Part shown: one piece after another, positions 45,067 through 55,320 of the stretch | Layout of the letters: each line of letters opens with the position of its first letter | Position numbering within the stretch: the first letter of the stretch is position 1 | From: Bursaphelenchus xylophilus | Taxonomy: Eukaryota > Nematoda > Chromadorea > Rhabditida > Aphelenchoididae | DNA: 64,000 nucleotides | Direction: 5' to 3' | NCBI GenBank assembly: GCA_904066235.2 | Contig: CAJFCV020000004.1 | Coordinates: 1,302,001 to 1,366,000, forward strand | Made by a program: the position numbers and the translations under genes | The notes under the pieces: generated by a model | What the model was told of the DNA's origin: nothing | What the model saw: only the letters and a program-made list of their open reading frames with translations | Databases searched by the model: none

Positions 45067-48000
45067 CTACGCAAGCTGCGACATGACTCTGTCGATTGGG
45101 AGACGGAATTCATTTTCTGGCGCTTCTCGATCCGTGAGAACCAGCTCGTTTCCGTCCAAACGGAAGGCGTGTTTCGTTCGTTTGCAAAATTCAGCGACTT
45201 TCAGCCACTCTTGAAGGGATAAGCTCTTATTTTCGCGCTGAAAAAATTGATATTACAATAACTGACCTTAAAAAATAAGTATATGATCTTACAGGGGAAG
45301 TACTCCAAGTGCGACGCTCAGATTTTCTTTAAATTTTGCACACATGTCGGGTATGGACTAAATATCAATTACTGAAAGTTTTAGCTCGCGCTTTGCGGGC
45401 GCGGCCGAGATATCGAACGATTTTTGACCGCCGAGAGAGCACGCTAAACGTGGAGAGCGGTCCGAGAGAAAACCGCTTTTTGGCCATAATTTTGGCAGTT
45501 TCGTGCGGAAAAATTTAATTTTTTGTAGAAACAATATCCTTTACGGTTGAAATAGGCATGAAACTTTTCGTGCCGAAATTTGGCAAAAAGTCCAAAATTA
45601 TCACCGACTTTCAATATAAAAATCTCGGTTGTTTCTGCAAAGCGCGAGGCAGGATTCTCGCATATATCTTAAAAAAAATTATTCTAAATTTGTGCCAAGT
45701 TTCATCAAAATCTGAGCCTCGCACTTGGAGTACTTCCACCGTTAGCCAAAAATTTGCTTACATTTGAGCCTTCTTCCCTCAAAACTTTCTCCGTCGTTGA
45801 TGAGCCAGAAATTGGAGCGGTCTCAGAGGTTGTGGAAGAGTTTAGATTCTGACTCGGCTCCTTCTCAGTTAACGGCATTGGAGTTTGACGAGCGTTATTA
45901 GCCGAATTCTCATCATTTCTGGGCGCATTTGAGCCTCCCCCTTCTCTGATGACGCTGCTGGTGGGCGCAACAGCTTCGGCAGATGCTAACTCAATCCTTT
46001 GACTGTTTTTAGTCACACTTCTCCTGCTGACGGCCGCAGAAGGAGCTGCTGAATCGATTTCGTCGTCTTCGGAGCTCAACTCCAACACTGGATCTTTGTA
46101 ATTGGCCACGGAAGATCGACAAGATCTTCTGGGACGTCCCGACGAACTTTCCGACCTTTCCGAAACCACAGTTGTATCCATTTCAGTTGAAAGAGATTCT
46201 AAGAAATTAGAATCGCGTTGACCAACAGACCGGTTAATTGTGTCCAATCTTCGGGAAAGAGATTCTGGTGAGTTCTTTGATAGAATGTCAAAAACAAGTT
46301 TGTCAATCTGAAATGAAAAACGATTATTTAACACCTCGAACATCTACTTGAAGTATAATATTATATATATTAATATTATATTTCATAATTTTTCTGTCCT
46401 CAAATGCTCGAAAGCAAAAAAAAGTGTCCATGCACATGATCGCCCGTCAAGAAAATACTGAGCGCACTGCCGCCGCGCCGATCGCTGAAGTGAAAAGCGA
46501 TTTGATTTTGCCGCGGCACAATTCACCTTCTCGCCGGCGTCTCCATTTTCGATGCAACAGAGTGCTCATTATTTTCCCGACAGACTAAATTTTCTCTGAG
46601 CTGCCCAAACCTAACCTTCTAAATCTATCTACGTTTGTTTCAGCCCCAAATGGAGGCCCACCAAACCACCCAGCACAGCGGAAAGATCAAAAATTGTGCT
46701 CTAAATCGAATGATGCCCCAAAGTAATCCTTACCTCTCTCATTTTCCCGCTTTTCTTGTGGGAAAAAGCATGTTCTTTGCAGCGTTGCCAAGCCTGGCAA
46801 ATGGCACTTAAATTTTCCGGTCCGGGATGACCCTCTCTGATCTCCTCTTCGATTCGCTTCCAAATCTCTTTCCCCAACTTGAAATTTCTTGTTCTTTGAG
46901 CTACAAAGAGCTCAGGATGTTTCGCAACGGCGTTGCACACAATGAACTTGAAGGCGTCGGAATAGTTCAAGCTTGTGACGGAGGTGTTCTGAATTGTTGT
47001 TGCGCTTCTTCGTGATCTCCGAGCATGCGAACGATCATCTTGATCGTTGGCGGTTGAGTTTTTGGGTGAGTTGCAGTTTCCGTTGCCGTTGACTTTCAAA
47101 GCCAGCTTCTCATCCTGAAATTGGGCTTATAAGTTAATAAAAATTTCGTTTTGCACTGTCCGGTCTGCAAATTCACTCACCGATTTCAGCTTCCGGCCAG
47201 AAGCAACCTTTTTTCTAGCTCGTACCGTAACCCCAGAAAGGATCTGCTGAAGTTTTGGGCGCAGCCCTTTTCTGCTGCAATTGGGAAGCCGCTCCAAGAA
47301 GCGTTGCTCGACTAGTGTCCAGAACACCGAGTTTCCGCCCGCCTTGTTGGATTTCTTCAAGTGGGAACAAGAAGCGACTGCTTCCATAAGTGCGGTGGTC
47401 TTTTTGATCTTCTTTCGGCTGTGCCGAGTGGTTTTGCGGGCCTGCACTTGGGGATGAAAGAAACATAGGTTAGGTGTGAGCAGCCCAGAGAAAAGTTAGT
47501 CTGTCGGGAAAATACTGAGCGCTCTGTCGCATCGAAAATCGCATTGTCGTCGAGAAAATGAATTTCGTCACGGCGAAATAAAATTGCTTTTCACTGTAGC
47601 GACGTGATCAGCTGCGACATTGCTCATTATTTTCCCGACAGACTGACATCATTTCCGAAAGCATTAGTCATTTTTATTAGGGCGAAGTCTAGGCATGGCG
47701 GACTTTCCAAAGTTTTGCGGCTCGCGCCGTCTAATTTTGCGGCTCGGCCCCGGGCTTCGATTTTCGAGATTCCATAAAAAATCGCTCCAAAATTTTGCAT
47801 GATTACTTCAAGAAGACCAAGAAAAATGCATGGTCTTCCCCAGATGGGATTGCAATTTCATGGGTTCCAAAAAATCATTTTAAATTTTTCAGGTCCAAGC
47901 TAGGAAAATTTCGGGCCCAGGCTTGCAGGAAAGACACCAAAAACAGTCCAAGCTAGGAAAATTTCGGGCCCAGGCTTGCAGGAAAGACACCAAAAACAGT

Positions 48001-49922
48001 CCAGCTAGGAAAATTTCGGGCCCAGGCTTGCAGGAAAGACACCAAAAACAGTCCAAGCTAGGAAAATTTCGGGCCCAGACTTGCAGAAAAGACACCAAAA
48101 ACATTCTCTTTCACTTACTTCTGACTCGTTGATTTCCATATTACATCCTTTTTTGAAGTTCAGAATCCATTGCTCACGCTGAAATTCGAAAATGAAAACT
48201 CTTTTTTATATAGTCCGTACCGCACACAGTCCAAACAAGTCGAATATTAATCACTAAAACGCTCAAACCAACCTTCGTTAACTCTCTTCCTTTGTTCTCC
48301 AAGACCATCAAATAACGGCGATGATTGTTCCAGGTAGCGGCAACCCGTGTCCTGAAATCCGGCCCTGCTTCCACCCCGTACTTGGTGGCCAATTCCTCCG
48401 CCACTTTTGCGAACGAATAGCGCGTGCCTCGGAATTCGTTTGGGTGTTTCAAAACCAGGTCGGTAATGTCGTCAAAAAATTGCCGACCCGAAACTTTGGT
48501 CTGAAAGAGAGGTTTTATCAGTCTTGAAATTTAGAGTTTGGTATGCTGAGGGCTCATACAGTGAGGGACCGGATCCAATGACAAAAAACGTCTCATTTTG
48601 CATCCCGAAAGGGACCACAATGTCTCCAAACCCTTCCCTTCTCTAAGCTAAAAACCCCGCTTTGAAGAGCCCGCCTTGAAGGAAAGGGCGCGCTTTTCAA
48701 AGCGAAGTTGTTTAGCTTAGAGAAGGGAAGGCTTTGGAGTCATTTTGGTCCCTTCCGGGATGCAAAATGAGACGTTTTTTGCCATTGGAGGTCCCTCACT
48801 GTACATGTCCTCCCGGAAAGTCACCGGACTGAAATCGGCGACATGCACTGTGAGAAAAAAAATTTTTCTTTGCACTGTGCAATTTCTTCCTTCTTGCACC
48901 GTGCAATAGCCTTTTTTGGGATGTCTTTCGCACCCTGACTTTTTTCGCACAGCGCAAACGCCATAATAAAACCTCTTTCCGAAAGAACTATTCCCATTTT
49001 CACAAAGTGCCTGGATTTTCCGTCGTGCCGCACTGTGCAAGAAAAAAGGTCAGCTGCACCCTGCATTGATTTTTCATAAGGAACGTACTTCTATGGGGTA
49101 TGGAGTTATAGGTCGAGACATATATCAAAAAATCGTAAAATTTTTCTGATTCAGAATATGTAAGAGTTAGCTGCCTAATTTTGGTTTGTAAGGGTAAAAA
49201 AATTCTCAGAAATTTTCACGCAACACCATGCAAATGCCTTTTTTACAAAGTTTTCACAAATTCAAAAGTTTTGTTTTGAGCTAAAGTAAACCCTGGCATC
49301 TTGACAAGCCGTAAAATATCATGCCCTTTTTTATATCGAAACTACCAATTAAGTTGTAGTATCAATCCAATTTGATATTTTAAGACTTTTAAAGTTGCCA
49401 GGGTTTACTTTAGCTCAAAACAAAACTTTTGAATTGGTAAAAACTTGGTCAAAAAGGCATTTGCGTGGTGTTGCGAGAAAACTTTTGAGTTTTTTCACCC
49501 TTACAAACCAAAATTAGGCAGCTAATTTTTACATATTCTGAACCAGCAAAAAAAAATGCGATTTTTTTGATATATTTCTCGACCTGTAACTCCATACCCC
49601 ATTGAAGTACTTTCATTGAAAAAAAATCTCAGTTTTGAACGAACAGAATCAAAATTTACTAATATTAACGTACCTGACCTCTCCCTGTCAAATTGATCAT
49701 TTCCGGGATCTCCTCCGTTCCTTCCATGGGCAAATCATTGTCGTCTTGACAACTCTCTTCACTGGGCTCTATCACTTCTAAATACTCCTCTTCTTCCTCC
49801 ACATTCTCTTTTTTTATTGGACAGAACTGATAGTCGTCCAGGTCTTCCATCATTTCTTCAGAGACGCTGTATCCAGAGGGCTGATTGAAGCTTGAACTTT
49901 CAATTGTCGTTGGCTCCGACAT
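45067..49922 (-). CDS. Gene B: three MADF/Myb-like domains plus conserved C-terminal module
   Basis: Seven exons (minus): 49922-49674, 48500-48273, 48178-48119, 47441-47181, 47114-46734, 46307-45762, 45237-45067; all phase 0; 631 aa. E1 (83 codons) is acidic (EEMMEDLDDYQFCPIKKENV). E2 (76 codons) is a MADF-like domain: ITDLVLKHPNEFRG, then SFAKVAEELATKYG, then RVAATWNNHRRY. E3 has 20 codons. E4 is a second tri-helical domain: NSVFWTLVEQRFLERL, then KLQQILSGVTVRARKK. E5 holds a basic Ser-rich lead and a third domain: FIVCNAVAKHPELF, then EIWKRIEEEIREGHPG, then ICQAWQRCKEHAF. E6 is disordered, with GRPRRSCRSS (AT-hook-like) and SSEDDEIDS. E7 is the C-terminal module, with KHAFRLDGNELVLTDREAP. 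It is a likely nuclear DNA-binding protein. The E2 donor is the weaker GTTGGT, and the E4 acceptor has moved 12 bases relative to C. It is very close to C and is a recent duplicate. Confidence 0.85.
45292..45741. mobile_element. Family-3 element in the last intron of gene B
   Basis: Ends are CAGGGGAAGTACTCCAAGTG and CACTTGGAGTACTTCCACCG. It sits between E6 and E7. The homologous intron of gene C lacks it, so it inserted after the B/C duplication. Confidence 0.88.
46444..46586. mobile_element. Family-2 MITE in gene B intron 5
   Basis: Ends are CCGTCAAGAAAATACTGAGC and ATTATTTTCCCGACAGACT, with the core GATTTTGCCGCGGCACAATT. Confidence 0.82.
47498..47645. mobile_element. Family-2 MITE in gene B intron 3
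   Basis: Ends are AGTCTGTCGGGAAAATACTG and ATTATTTTCCCGACAGACTG. Gene C retains only a ~20-base remnant at the matching place (near 53477). Confidence 0.85.
47894..48104. repeat. 53-bp tandem repeat, four units (gene B intron 3)
   Basis: The unit begins TCCAAGCTAGGAAAATTTCG and ends GACACCAAAAACAG. Four near-identical copies run up to 9 bases from the E3 donor (GTAAGT at 48118-48113). All reading frames through it are chance. Confidence 0.92.
48559..48801. mobile_element. Family-1 MITE, GTCTCA subfamily (gene B intron 1)
   Basis: Ends are CAGTGAGGGACCGGATCCAA and GGAGGTCCCTCACTG with TA flanks. It is the same subfamily as the 33.4-kb copy. Confidence 0.87.
48820..49060. repeat. Family-5 GCACNGTGC-rich unit (gene B intron 1)
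   Basis: Contains TTTGCACTGTGCAATTTC, TTGCACCGTGCAATAGCC and TGCCGCACTGTGCAAG. Related units lie upstream of genes B and C and in gene D intron 3. Confidence 0.6.
49095..49602. repeat. 508-bp palindrome in gene B intron 1
   Basis: Outer arms GGGGTATGGAGTTATAGGTC and GACCTGTAACTCCATACCCC are inverted. Inner arms include TTTTGAGCTAAAGTAAACCC and GGGTTTACTTTAGCTCAAAA. The homologous intron of gene C carries a rearranged remnant split by a family-7 element. Confidence 0.87.
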
Positions 49923-50175
49923 CCCAATTGCAATTGGTTCATAAAATCTGAAAAAGTTGAAAATAAAAAAAAATAAAAATTGGAAAAAATGTAGGTTTAT
50001 CGAGCGGAAATTATGAAACTAGTCAATTCGCAAACTCGCAGGAGTAATTCCAGTGACTTGCACTGTGCGAAAAAAGGTCAGGGTGCGAACGTCAAACAAA
50101 AAAAGCCTACTGCACGGTGCAAAAAGCAAGAAATTGCACAGTGCGAAGAAAACCTTTGTTTTCGCACTGTGCACG
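49923..50175 (-). promoter_or_regulatory. Gene B upstream region, alignable with gene C
   Basis: TTTTTCAG ends 25 bases before the ATG (site at 49948-49950). An upstream ATG lies between it and the start, giving a short out-of-frame overlapping uORF. Further upstream are three GCACNGTGC palindromes (about 50060, 50113 and 50134), conserved in the gene C upstream region. Confidence 0.5.
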
Positions 50176-50721
50176 CAGGGGTGGTCAGCGGGCCGGGCCG
50201 GCCCGGCCCGGGCCGGCCCGGCCCGGCCCAAACGGGCCGGCCGGGCTCAAAAATGGAAAATTACAAACGGGCCGGGCCCGTCACGGGCCGGGCCGGGCCG
50301 GGCCGCGGGCCTGGGGTTTTTCCGGCCCGGCCCGGCCCGTCTAAATTACAATGCCAAACCGTTGGCATTCATTGTTTTCGCGCCGGGAAAATTAATTGAT
50401 GTTGTTATAGTTGCTGTTTCTCAAGTTCTAAAACGTTTGCAAGTCTATAGTTCCATTATAGAACCACAAAACTATCACATTGATCCTTTACTAGCTAGAT
50501 CAACGCCTTTTTTGCCTATGTTTAGATCCCAAGCTTGGGCGCAGTTCGCAGAACCCTCTATAAACGGGCCTGCACGGGCCGGGCCGGGCCGGGCCAGGCC
50601 CGTCACGGGCCGGGCCGGGCCGGGCCTGGAAAAAGACTAGACGGGCCGGGCCGGGCCGGTGATTAGACGGGCCGGGCCGCGGGCCGAAAATCGGAAAAAT
50701 AGGGTCCGCTGACCACCCCTG
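50176..50721. mobile_element. hAT-like element between genes B and C
   Basis: Inverted ends CAGGGGTGGTCAGCGG and CCGCTGACCACCCCTG are flanked by perfect 8-bp duplications TGTGCACG (50168-50175, 50722-50729). The sub-terminal DNA is GGGCCGGGCC repeats and the core is AT-rich. The ends and the 8-bp duplication are classic hAT features. Confidence 0.92.
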
Positions 50722-50920
50722 TGTGCACGTCGCACTGCAGGATGAGCCAAGTCTTTCTCCTTGGATGGTCAACTCTTCCTCCCAAAATTCTTTTTTGTCA
50801 ATTTTCTTTTTTTTTGTTTCCATTTCGAGCAAGAGCCTTTCTGGATTGACGTGGCTATCTTTCGAATGCCAACGACTTTTAAAAATTTCTCCAACATACT
50901 TTACATTTTTTCCAGCAGGA

Positions 50921-50926
50921 TTTATT
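50921..50926 (-). terminator. Candidate poly(A) signal of gene C
   Basis: AATAAA on the minus strand lies 71 bases past the gene C stop, at the place homologous to the gene B signal. Confidence 0.6.
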
Positions 50927-50996
50927 CTTAGAACTTTTAAAGACAAAAACATCAAAATTAGTGATGAGATCTAGTCTTCCACGAACATTGAGAAAG

Positions 50997-53900
50997 CTAC
51001 GCCAGCTGCGACATGACTCTGTCGATTGGGAGACGAAATTCATTTTCTGGCGCGTCTCGATCCGTGAGAACCAGCTCGTTTCCGTCCAAACGGAAGGCGT
51101 GCTTCGTTCGTTTACAAAACTCAGCGACTTTCAGCCACTCTTGAAGCGATAAACTCTTGGTTTCCCGCTGAAAAATTAATATCACAATAACTGACCTTAA
51201 GAAATAAATATTTGATTTTAGCCAAAAATTTGCTTACATTTGAGCCTTCTTCCCTCAAAACTTTCTCCGTCGTTGATGAGCCAGAAAATGAAGCGGTCTC
51301 CGCGGTTGTGGAAGAGTTTAGATTATTGATCGGGCTCGGCTCCTTCTCAGTTAACGGCATTGGAGTTTGAAGAGCGTTGTTAGCTGAAGTGTCATCATTT
51401 CTGGGCGCATTCGAGCCTCCCCCTTCGTTGATGACGCTGCTGGTGGGCTCCACAGCTTCGGCAGTTGCTAACTCAATCCTTCGACTGTTTTTAGTCACAT
51501 TTCTCTTGCCGACAGCCGCAGAAGGAGCTGCTGAATCGATTTCGTCGTCTTCGGAGCTCAACTCCGGCACTGGATCTTTGTAATTGGCCACGGAAGATCG
51601 ACAAGATCTTCTGGGACGTCCCAAACAACTTTTTGGCGTTTCCTTTTCTTTGGTGACGGAAGATCGACAAGATCTTCTGGGACGTCTCAACGAATTTTCA
51701 GACCTTTCCGACGCCACAGTTGTATCCATTTCAAATGAAAGAGCGGTAGATTCCAAGACATTAGAATTTTCGTGTTGACCAACAGATCGGTTAATTGTGT
51801 CCAATCTTCGGGAAAAAGACTCTGATGAGTGTGTTGACAGAATGTCAAAAACAAGGTTGTCAATCTGAAATGAAACACCATGAACGTCTACGTAAAGTAT
51901 ATACAGTGACGGGCCTGATCCAGCGGCAAAAAACGTACCATTTTACATCCGGGAAGTATCAAAAGATGTGACAAAATGCCTACCTCTCCAACAAAAAATA
52001 CCGTTTTCAAACTCCCTCGCAAAAAGAGCGGGCGCGCTTTTAAAATCGGAGTTTTTTCACTTGGAGAGGGAGGTATTTTGCCACACTTTTTGATGCTTCC
52101 CGGATGCAAAATGGTACGTTTTTTGCCACCGGATTAGGTCCGCCACTCTACATATTTCATAAATTTTCTGTCCTCAATGCCATTTTTTTGGTATCTGCTG
52201 TGCCTTCAAATGCTCACAGAAGCCTGAGATATCAGTCTGTCGAGAAAATGAAAAGCGATTTGAATTTGCCGCGAAACAATTCATTTTCTCGCCGGCAATG
52301 AGATTCTCGATGCGATTGCATATGGGCAAAAAACAGCTGTGTCGGTTGATATCCAAAAGTTCCAACAGAATCAGTGTGTTTCCTTCTTTCTGTTGCCCGG
52401 AATTGTGGTCAAATTTCCTAACTAAAAAACTCCAGTATCGCAGCAATTTTTTATCATCTTGCCTGCAAATGTCCCAGACTGCCCGCAAAGTGGTTGCCGC
52501 CAGTGTCGCGACGCCTGTTTAGGATTTTTAAGAGGAGGATTTTAAAGTTTTAAAAAACCTGTTCTTATCAATAACAGGTTTTAAATCCGGTCTGTTTTCT
52601 ACCTAATTCACCCGTTTTCCGAACGACCTGGAGTATTGGCTGGCTATGTAACAACATAGAGATGCTCAAATTTTGCACATTAACCCTTACCTCTTCCATT
52701 TTCCCCCTTTTCTTGCGTTGAGTTGCACGTAATCTGCAGCGATGCCAAGTCTTGCGAATGGCACTTAAATTTCCCGGTCCGGGATGAGCCTCTCTGATAT
52801 CCTCTTCGATTCGCTTCCAAATCTCTCTCCCCAACTTGGCATTTTTAGTTCTTTGAGCTTCAAAGAGCTCAGGATGTTTCCCAACGGCGTTGCACACAAT
52901 GAGCTTGAAGGAGTCGGAAGAGTTCAAGCTTGTGGTGGAAGTGTTCTGATTTGTTGTTGAGCTTCTTCGTGATCTCCGAGCATGCGAAAGATCCTCTTGA
53001 TCGTTGGCGGTTGAGTTTTTGGGTGAGTCGCTGTTTCCGTTGGCGTTGATTCGCAAAGCCAACTTTTCATCCTGAAATTAGGCCGATAAGTTCGTAAAAA
53101 TTTCATTTTGCACTGCTCTGTCTGCAAATTCACTTACCAAGCTCAGCTTCCTGCCAGAAGCAGCCTTTTGTCTGGCTCGTACCGTAACCCGATAAAGGAT
53201 CTGATGAAGTTTTGGTCGCAGCCCTTTTTTACTGTAATTGGGAAACTTAGCCGAGAAGCGTTGTTCGACAAAGGTCCAGAACACCGAGTTTGTGCCCAAC
53301 TTGTTGGATGTCTTCAAGTGGGAACAGGCAGCCGCTGCTTCCAAAACTGCGGTGGTCATTCTACCCTTTTTGATCTTTCCGCCGTGCTGGGCGGTTCGGC
53401 GGGCCGGCACTTGGGGCTGAAATATACATAGATATAGATTTAGCAGGTTAGGTGTGAGCAGCCCAGAGAAAACACTAGTCTGTCGAGAACAGAAAAAAAC
53501 AGTCATACAGACTGTATAGGAACTTTTGGAACTGTTGCCCGCAAATGTCGGTTTCCCGCAAGTATTTCCTGCCCGCAAATGTCGGAAAACTTCCGAAGTA
53601 TCGCAGTAATTTTTCCACCTCCACCTTGTTATCCTCAAGCGCCGGTTGCCCGCAAATGTCGGCTGTCCGCAAATGTCGGCAAATTTCCAAAATATCATAG
53701 TAATTTTTCCACCTCCACCCTGTTACTCTCACAATCAGGTGTCGATTGCCCGCAAATGTCGGCTGCCCGCAAAGTGGCTGCCCGCAAAAAATTTGCCCGC
53801 AAACTGGTTGCCCGCAAGTGTGCGCCCGCCCGGTCAAGCTCTTATGCTCCGGCTCTTAGCTCCCAGAGCCGGAGCCAAGGCCAAATTTGCAGCTCCGGCT

Positions 53901-55028
53901 CCGTGCAAAATTTAAAAAGGTCTCCGGCTCCTATGCAAAAATTTTTTTAAAAATATTTTTTCGAAAATAAAAGTTATTAGTGCCCTCTGGTCAAACATCC
54001 AACGTTTTTGCAGCCAAGTCGTACGCAACACATCCTTCCCAGTATTTTTCAAGCAAATTGGTTTAACAAGATCACGAAATTTTTACTTTTCTGAACGCTG
54101 AGAAGCCCGGCTCCGACTTTGGGCTCAGGAGCCGGAGCCGCACCCAAAATTTCCGGCTCCGGCTCTGGCTCGGAGCCAACAGCCGGCTCCGGAGCCGTGG
54201 CAATCTCTGGTTACCGGTCGAGACACACATCAAAAAAATCGCAAAATTTTTCTGATTCAGAATATAAGGATGGTGACATACAAATCAAATCGGGTTTCGT
54301 GGCCAGAAACCGTCATTTCTTGTCTGTTAGGCTTCCAGACAAGAAATGCGCAATTCTTGTCTGAGCAGAAAAAAAAAAAAAAAAATCTCCACGGGGAGAG
54401 AGGAAAAATTTACGCAATATTGCGCAACGTTACGCAATTTCAGACAAGAATTACGCATTTCTTGTCTAGAGCCCTAACGGACAAGAAATCGCGGTTTCTG
54501 GCCACGAAAACTGATTTGATTTGTATGTCACCATCCTTATATGTAAAAATTAGCTGCCCAATCTCGGTTTGCAAGCGCGAAAAACCCTCAGAACTTTTCT
54601 CGCAACACCACGCAAATACCCCATAGAAGTACTTTCCTTGTGAAAAGGATCGCGTCGCGTGAAGAAAGCGAAATGCACTGTGAAAAAATCCAGGCACTTT
54701 GTGATCTAACAGACCGTTTCGGACAAAAAAAATCTCAGTTTTGAACGAACAGAATCAAAATTTACTAATATTAACTTACCTGACCTCTCCCTGTCAAATT
54801 CATCATTTCCGGGATCTCCTCCGTTCCTTCCATGGGCAAATCATTGTCGTCTTGACAACTCTCTTCACTGGGCTCTATCACTTCTAAATACTCCTCTTCT
54901 TCCTCCACATTCTCTTTTTTTATTGGACAGAACTGATAGTCGTCCAGGTCTTCCATCATTTCTTGAAAGACGCAGGATCCAGAGTGCTGATTGAAACTTG
55001 AACTTTCAATTGTCGTTGAGTCCGACAT
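50997..55028 (-). CDS. Gene C: two MADF/Myb-like domains plus conserved C-terminal module
   Basis: Five exons (minus): 55028-54780, 53416-53138, 53071-52691, 51864-51238, 51167-50997; all phase 0; 568 aa. They match gene B exons E1, E4, E5, E6 and E7; no counterpart of B's E2/E3 exists in the 1363-bp first intron. E1 (83 codons) is nearly identical to B (DLDDYQFCPIKKENVEEEEE). E4 has NSVFWTFVEQRFSAKF and KLHQILYRVTVRARQK. E5 has LIVCNAVGKHPELF, EIWKRIEEDIREAHPG and IRKTWHRCRLRA. E6 is 27 codons longer than in B, mainly because the RPRRSCRSSV motif is present twice. E7 carries KHAFRLDGNELVLTDRDAP. It is a likely nuclear DNA-binding protein. The start lacks B's upstream ATG. Confidence 0.85.
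51904..52148. mobile_element. Family-1 MITE in gene C intron 3
   Basis: Ends are CAGTGACGGGCCTGATCCAG and GGATTAGGTCCGCCACTC with TA flanks. It starts 40 bases upstream of exon 51864-51238; gene B lacks it there. Confidence 0.85.
52233..52320. mobile_element. Family-2 MITE, deleted (gene C intron 3)
   Basis: Left end CAGTCTGTCGAGAAAATGAA and core TTTGCCGCGAAACAATTCAT remain; the right end is lost. Gene B has a family-2 copy in the homologous intron. Confidence 0.7.
53486..53835. repeat. GCCCGCAAATGTCGG repeats in gene C intron 1
   Basis: The short motif TGCCCGCAAATGTCGG and variants recur about nine times between 53535 and 53825. Two longer direct copies contain GTAATTTTTCCACCTCCACC. A related stretch (CTGCCCGCAAAGTGGTTGCC) is near 52480. 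Confidence 0.8.
53838..54209. mobile_element. hAT-like GGCTCCGG element, left end lost (gene C intron 1)
   Basis: Inverted relative to the 11.03-kb element: the same AT-rich core occurs reversed, and the right end CGTGGCAATCTCTG is intact. The left terminus and target duplication are not found. Confidence 0.72.
54262..54542. mobile_element. Family-7 element in gene C intron 1
   Basis: Ends are AAGGATGGTGACATACAAAT and TTGTATGTCACCATCCTT. It splits a remnant of the palindrome found in gene B intron 1 (host GAATAT | ATATGTAA), giving an apparent ATAT duplication. It includes an A-run of about 18 bases near 54367. Confidence 0.85.
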
Positions 55029-55320
55029 CCCAGTTGCAATTGGTTCAAAAAATCTAAAAAGGTTGAAAATTTACGTCAGAATAATAGGCAAATTAGAAAA
55101 AAAAGAGAAAAAATGTAGGTTTATCGAACGGAAATTACGAAACTAGTCCATTCGCAAAGTCGCTGGAGTAATTCCCGTGACTTGCACTGTGCGAAAAAAG
55201 GTCAGGGTGCGAACGACACACAGAAAAAATTATTTGCACGGTGCAAAAAGCAAGAAATTGCACAGTGCAAAAAAATTCTTGTTTTTGCACAATGCATGAG
55301 GCCGAAAGAACCGACCTTCC
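55029..55320 (-). promoter_or_regulatory. Gene C upstream region with GCACNGTGC palindromes
   Basis: CTTTTTAG ends 25 bases before the ATG (site at 55054-55056). Beyond it, the sequence aligns with the gene B upstream region (GTAGGTTTATCGA, CGCTGGAGTAATTCC, TTGCACTGTGCGAAAAAAGG). At least three GCACNGTGC palindromes lie at about 55183-55270. Confidence 0.5.

Noticed and set aside
47889..48132. Repetitive peptide frames on both strands
   Set aside because: They are products of the 53-bp intronic minisatellite, with no conservation of frame beyond the repeat.
50053..50640. 195-codon Gly/Pro/Ala/Arg-rich frame
   Set aside because: It reads through the GGGCCGGGCC repeats of an hAT-like MITE with a perfect target duplication. 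Similar frames at 16.8-17.4 and 20.0-20.5 kb are rejected for the same reason.
50730..50955. Open frame downstream of the gene C stop (lysine/glutamate-rich)
   Set aside because: It aligns with the gene B 3' UTR, where the frame is broken, and holds the AATAAA signal; it is probably 3' UTR that happens to be open.
53417..53698. N-terminal extension of the open frame covering gene C E4
   Set aside because: The part before 53416 is GCCCGCAAATGTCGG repeat sequence, and a good TTTCAG acceptor marks the real exon start.
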